Shown here one piece after another: positions 31,662 to 34,055 of a DNA stretch of 34,055 nt. Origin of the DNA: BOG-1184 sp964651515 (GTDB lineage Bacteria > Fibrobacterota > Chitinivibrionia > Chitinivibrionales > Chitinispirillaceae). Position numbers and translations under genes: made by a program. Within the stretch, counting starts at the first letter, position 1, and each line of letters begins with the position of its first letter. Location of the stretch: NCBI GenBank assembly GCA_964651515.1, contig CAZYYB010000024.1, forward strand, positions 1 through 34,055, written 5' to 3'. The notes under the pieces are model-generated. The model had not been told where the DNA came from and did no database searches. It saw only the letters and a program-made list of their open reading frames with translations.

Positions 31662-33956
31662 TCAGCGCGTCAGCAGCAGCACCGCTTCCCTCTCGAAGGT
31701 TCCCGCCCTGAAATGCACGATATACTGACCCGCAGCAAGAGCACTTCCTTTTAAATCAATGGAATAGGATCCTTCGGGCTGTCGGGTATCTATGTTCATC
31801 GCCATACGACCGAGCACATCGTAAGCGGAAATTTGCACCTGTTCGGCCCGGGGAAGCGAGTAGCAAACCGTGCTTCGTTGCATGGAGAATTCGTGCATTG
31901 CGCTCGGCGATGACGACACTGCCGTCGCGACCGAAGGGGTCAAAACCCAGCCGTTCGACCAGGCGCTGGTCCCGGCATTATTCGTGGCACTCACACGCCA
32001 GTAATTCAGGATTCCACGGGCAGGCGTGATCTGGTAGGAGGAGGCCAGAACACTTTGGGAGAGCGTCTGGCTGCTGAAGCCGGAAGACGTTGACACCTGA
32101 AGCGTATAAAAAACCGTCGAGGCGCTTCCCGACCAGCTGACCGTCACCTGCTGCCCGTTTGCAAACATCGCGTTGTTGGTCGGGGAAACAAGCGCCGGCG
32201 TCGCCGGAGCGGCGAGCGTTACAAAGTTCCAGGTTCCCGACCATGCCGTTCCGGCTACGTTGGCTGCGTTCGCCCGCCAGTAATAGGTCTGGCCGCCATA
32301 GGTCAAACCGGCGACCGCAGCGGTCAGCCCGGTACCGGTCTGCGCAAACACCGTACTGGTGAAAGTCGACCCGGTCGAAACCTGCACCGTATAGGAGGCA
32401 ACCGTTCCGCTCACCGAGGTCCAACTCAGGGTAAGTGAGGTTGCCTGCCCGGTTTCACCGTTTCCGGGAGTGGAAAGCATAGGCGCCGACGGTGTCGCCG
32501 GAAGGGTTCCGAATCTCCATGCATTTGACCAGGCGCTCGTGCCGTAGGTACCGGCGGCACTTACATGCCAATAGAAAATGGTGTTGTTCGCTATGCCGAT
32601 GAGAGCCTGGTTAAGGGCGGTAAGCCCGTTCCAGTTGACCAGCTGCGTCGTGAAAGACGAATCGGTGGATACCTGGACGGAATAGGAGGAGGCTCCGGTC
32701 GAACTGTTCCAGCTTAGGGTCAGGGAGGTCGGCATATTTGCCGAGTTGTTCGAGGGTGCGGAAAGCACCGGCGCGGCCGGAGGCGGCGGGACCGTGATAA
32801 AATACCATGTTGAACTCCAGCCGCCCGTGCCGGCGATATTGGAAGCGCTTACCTGCCAGTAGTAGACCATACCGGCAGAAAGACCGCTGATTGCCGACGT
32901 TGTTCCGGAAATTCCAGTGGCACTCACAACCGTTGTAAGAAATGATAATCCGGTTGAAACCTGAACCGTGTAGGAGGCCGCCCCATTTACCGAACTCCAG
33001 CTTAATGTTGACGACAACGGCTGGTTGACCGTACCGTTTGTCGGCGACGAAAGAACCGGTGCACCCGGTATCGGCGGGATTGTTGTAAATTTCCACGCCG
33101 TCGACCAGGAGCCGCTCGATATCCCGTTGCCCGCATTTGCCTGCCAGTAATAGGTAGTTCCGTTGAGAAGATTGTTCATTTGAGCCGATGTGTTCGTCAG
33201 CCCGCTTTGATAATCGACCGTCGATGAAAAATTCGCGTTGGACGATACCTGTAGCCCGTAGGACGTTGCCCCGCTTACCGTTTCCCAGCTGAGAGAAGCG
33301 GAAATCGACTGATTGGTTGCCCCGTTAGTCGGAGAGGAAAGCGTCGGGATCCCCATGACATTATTGAAGTGGGCGAGGATGGAATCCGGAGTAAGCTCAT
33401 AGTTATAAATTTTTACTTCGTCGATTTTGCCTGAAAAGGGGTTGCCCGTATTTGAAGCATAGCCGATATTAAGCGGATCGGTGGTGTAGGAAAGCGCACC
33501 GGAGCGCAGGCCGCTGGCGTCGAATTTTCCGTCCACATAGATTTTTAAGGAGTCATTTGCCCATTCCCCAACCACCTGATGCCACTTATGGTTGGCAAGT
33601 ACCGTTGCACCGGTGATTTGATTGCTCCAGGTGTTGTCGGTGACGAATTCGATCGTGCCGGTTGTGCTATACATCTGCATACGATAGCTTGCCGAGCTCC
33701 CGTATTCTTTGGTTACAATCATCCCGAAATTGGCTGCCTGAAAGCTGTCGGAATAGACCCATGACTCGACGGTAACGGTAGATGGACACAACACCGTACT
33801 GCTGGGAACGCTCACTATCGAAGACCCGCCGAATTGCAGGGCGGTTCCTATGATTCCCGTTGTCCAGGACGCTCCGGTAATTAATCCATTGTTGCCGTTT
33901 CCACTCCCGTCATATGCCGTATCGCCAGACCCTTCGTTAAACCCCCAGTATCCCAC
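31662..33956 (-). CDS. LamG and fibronectin-III repeat surface protein, 5' end doubtful
   Basis: At least 764 residues from a GTG at 33956. Residues 1-200 form a LamG-type domain beginning VGYWGFNEGSGDTAYDGSG, the usual LamG start. Five fibronectin-III-like repeats of about 95 residues follow (about 202-675), each with an LSWxS…YTVQVST segment and a YYWxxxAxN…WSxxWxF ending. The last 80 residues form a C-terminal domain (ISAYDVLGRMAMNID…YIVHFRAG) like the sorting domains of exported Fibrobacterota/Bacteroidota proteins. It is probably secreted and surface-bound, perhaps to polysaccharide. GTG is not a convincing true start: the frame continues upstream into a stretch like the end of a signal peptide (cut after AQA at about 33969-33977) but meets a TGA at 34008-34010. 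The T9SS-like sorting role is inferred. Confidence 0.8.
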   Translation of the reverse strand: MGYWGFNEGSGDTAYDGSGNGNNGLITGASWTTGIIGTALQFGGSSIVSVPSSTVLCPSTVTVESWVYSDSFQAANFGMIVTKEYGSSASYRMQMYSTTGTIEFVTDNTWSNQITGATVLANHKWHQVVGEWANDSLKIYVDGKFDASGLRSGALSYTTDPLNIGYASNTGNPFSGKIDEVKIYNYELTPDSILAHFNNVMGIPTLSSPTNGATNQSISASLSWETVSGATSYGLQVSSNANFSSTVDYQSGLTNTSAQMNNLLNGTTYYWQANAGNGISSGSWSTAWKFTTIPPIPGAPVLSSPTNGTVNQPLSSTLSWSSVNGAASYTVQVSTGLSFLTTVVSATGISGTTSAISGLSAGMVYYWQVSASNIAGTGGWSSTWYFITVPPPPAAPVLSAPSNNSANMPTSLTLSWNSSTGASSYSVQVSTDSSFTTQLVNWNGLTALNQALIGIANNTIFYWHVSAAGTYGTSAWSNAWRFGTLPATPSAPMLSTPGNGETGQATSLTLSWTSVSGTVASYTVQVSTGSTFTSTVFAQTGTGLTAAVAGLTYGGQTYYWRANAANVAGTAWSGTWNFVTLAAPATPALVSPTNNAMFANGQQVTVSWSGSASTVFYTLQVSTSSGFSSQTLSQSVLASSYQITPARGILNYWRVSATNNAGTSAWSNGWVLTPSVATAVSSSPSAMHEFSMQRSTVCYSLPRAEQVQISAYDVLGRMAMNIDTRQPEGSYSIDLKGSALAAGQYIVHFRAGTFEREAVLLLTR

Positions 33957-34055
33957 CGGCCCGGATGCCGCCTGGGCAACATTAAGCGAACAGATTATTG
34001 TGGCGCTTCAGGGTTTTTCATGGGTAGCCCCCACAGGTTGTGTACCCGATAGTGT
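33957..34055 (-). pseudogene. Damaged or misread signal-peptide region of the LamG/FN3 gene
   Basis: Upstream of 33956 the LamG frame reads SATIICSLNVAQAASGP, then a TGA at 34008-34010. An ATG at 34019-34021 in another frame reads MKNPEAPQ and stops. The third frame reads KTLKRHNNLFA, like a basic signal-peptide start. An A5 run sits at 34014-34018 (T5 on the + strand). The pieces look like one signal peptide split over frames by indels, either a real mutation or an assembly error. Confidence 0.4.

Noticed and set aside
1..34055. CRISPR arrays, tRNA or rRNA genes, insertion sequences
   Set aside because: No regularly spaced repeats, no cloverleaf-like intergenic sequence and no transposase motifs were seen on either strand; a covariance-model scan was not possible.

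Overview
The window most resembles a bacterium of the Fibrobacterota (Chitinispirillum/Chitinivibrio-like) or a close relative. The main marker is a TIGR02147/DUF4423 protein (15478-16308), a family originally defined as a paralogous set in Fibrobacter. It overlaps a lipoprotein gene of the carboxypeptidase-regulatory, DUF2341, LamG type. Two proteins carry C-terminal domains like those of exported Fibrobacterota/Bacteroidota proteins, and several products look like outer-membrane beta-barrels, so the cell is diderm. A fused bifurcating-type [FeFe] hydrogenase and the start of a phosphoketolase point to fermentative anaerobic metabolism. The assignment is an inference from families, not from a marker gene.

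Layout. 1-490 (-): start of a phosphoketolase. 903-4099 (+): an operon of an FAD/NAD(P) oxidoreductase, a fused pterin-carbinolamine dehydratase and pteridine-reductase-type SDR, FolB and FolK. 4168-6802 (+): a small outer-membrane protein, a class I (DhnA-type) aldolase, an SRPBCC protein, a 56-nt near-perfect palindrome and a YtxH-like membrane protein. 6860-14848 (-): a hydrogenase locus transcribed as small ORF, Cache sensor kinase, NuoE-like subunit, NuoF-GltD fusion, [FeFe] hydrogenase, single-domain response regulator. 14849-15477: a divergent intergenic region with symmetric AT-rich repeats and GC-rich hairpins. 15478-21862 (+): an AT-richer cassette of TIGR02147 protein, lipoprotein, secreted GH2 glycosidase and outer-membrane beta-barrel. 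22086-23129 (-): an HtrA-like protease with no visible export signal. 23404-26354 (+): a GmhB-like phosphatase and a YfhO-like membrane protein. 26367-31347 (-): a tightly overlapping GDP-heptose operon (SDR epimerase, HddC-GmhB fusion, HddA, GmhA, GT4). 31662-33956 (-): a LamG/fibronectin-III surface protein with a damaged-looking 5' end.

How the parts fit. The hydrogenase catalytic genes are joined by TAATG stop/start overlaps and bracketed by a kinase and a receiver protein, so they look like a regulated unit. The GltD-like module on the diaphorase subunit suggests a second, possibly NADPH-linked, electron entry. The pterin operon combines recycling (carbinolamine dehydratase), reduction (Asp-Tyr-Lys SDR) and two folate-branch steps. 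The heptose operon has all four activities known to make GDP-D-glycero-alpha-D-manno-heptose, and it sits among cell-envelope genes. The strongest candidates for something new are the NuoF-GltD hydrogenase with its own two-component system, the PCD-SDR pterin fusion, and the TIGR02147-lipoprotein-GH2-barrel cassette with its upstream repeat array. No CRISPR array, rRNA, tRNA or transposase was seen.
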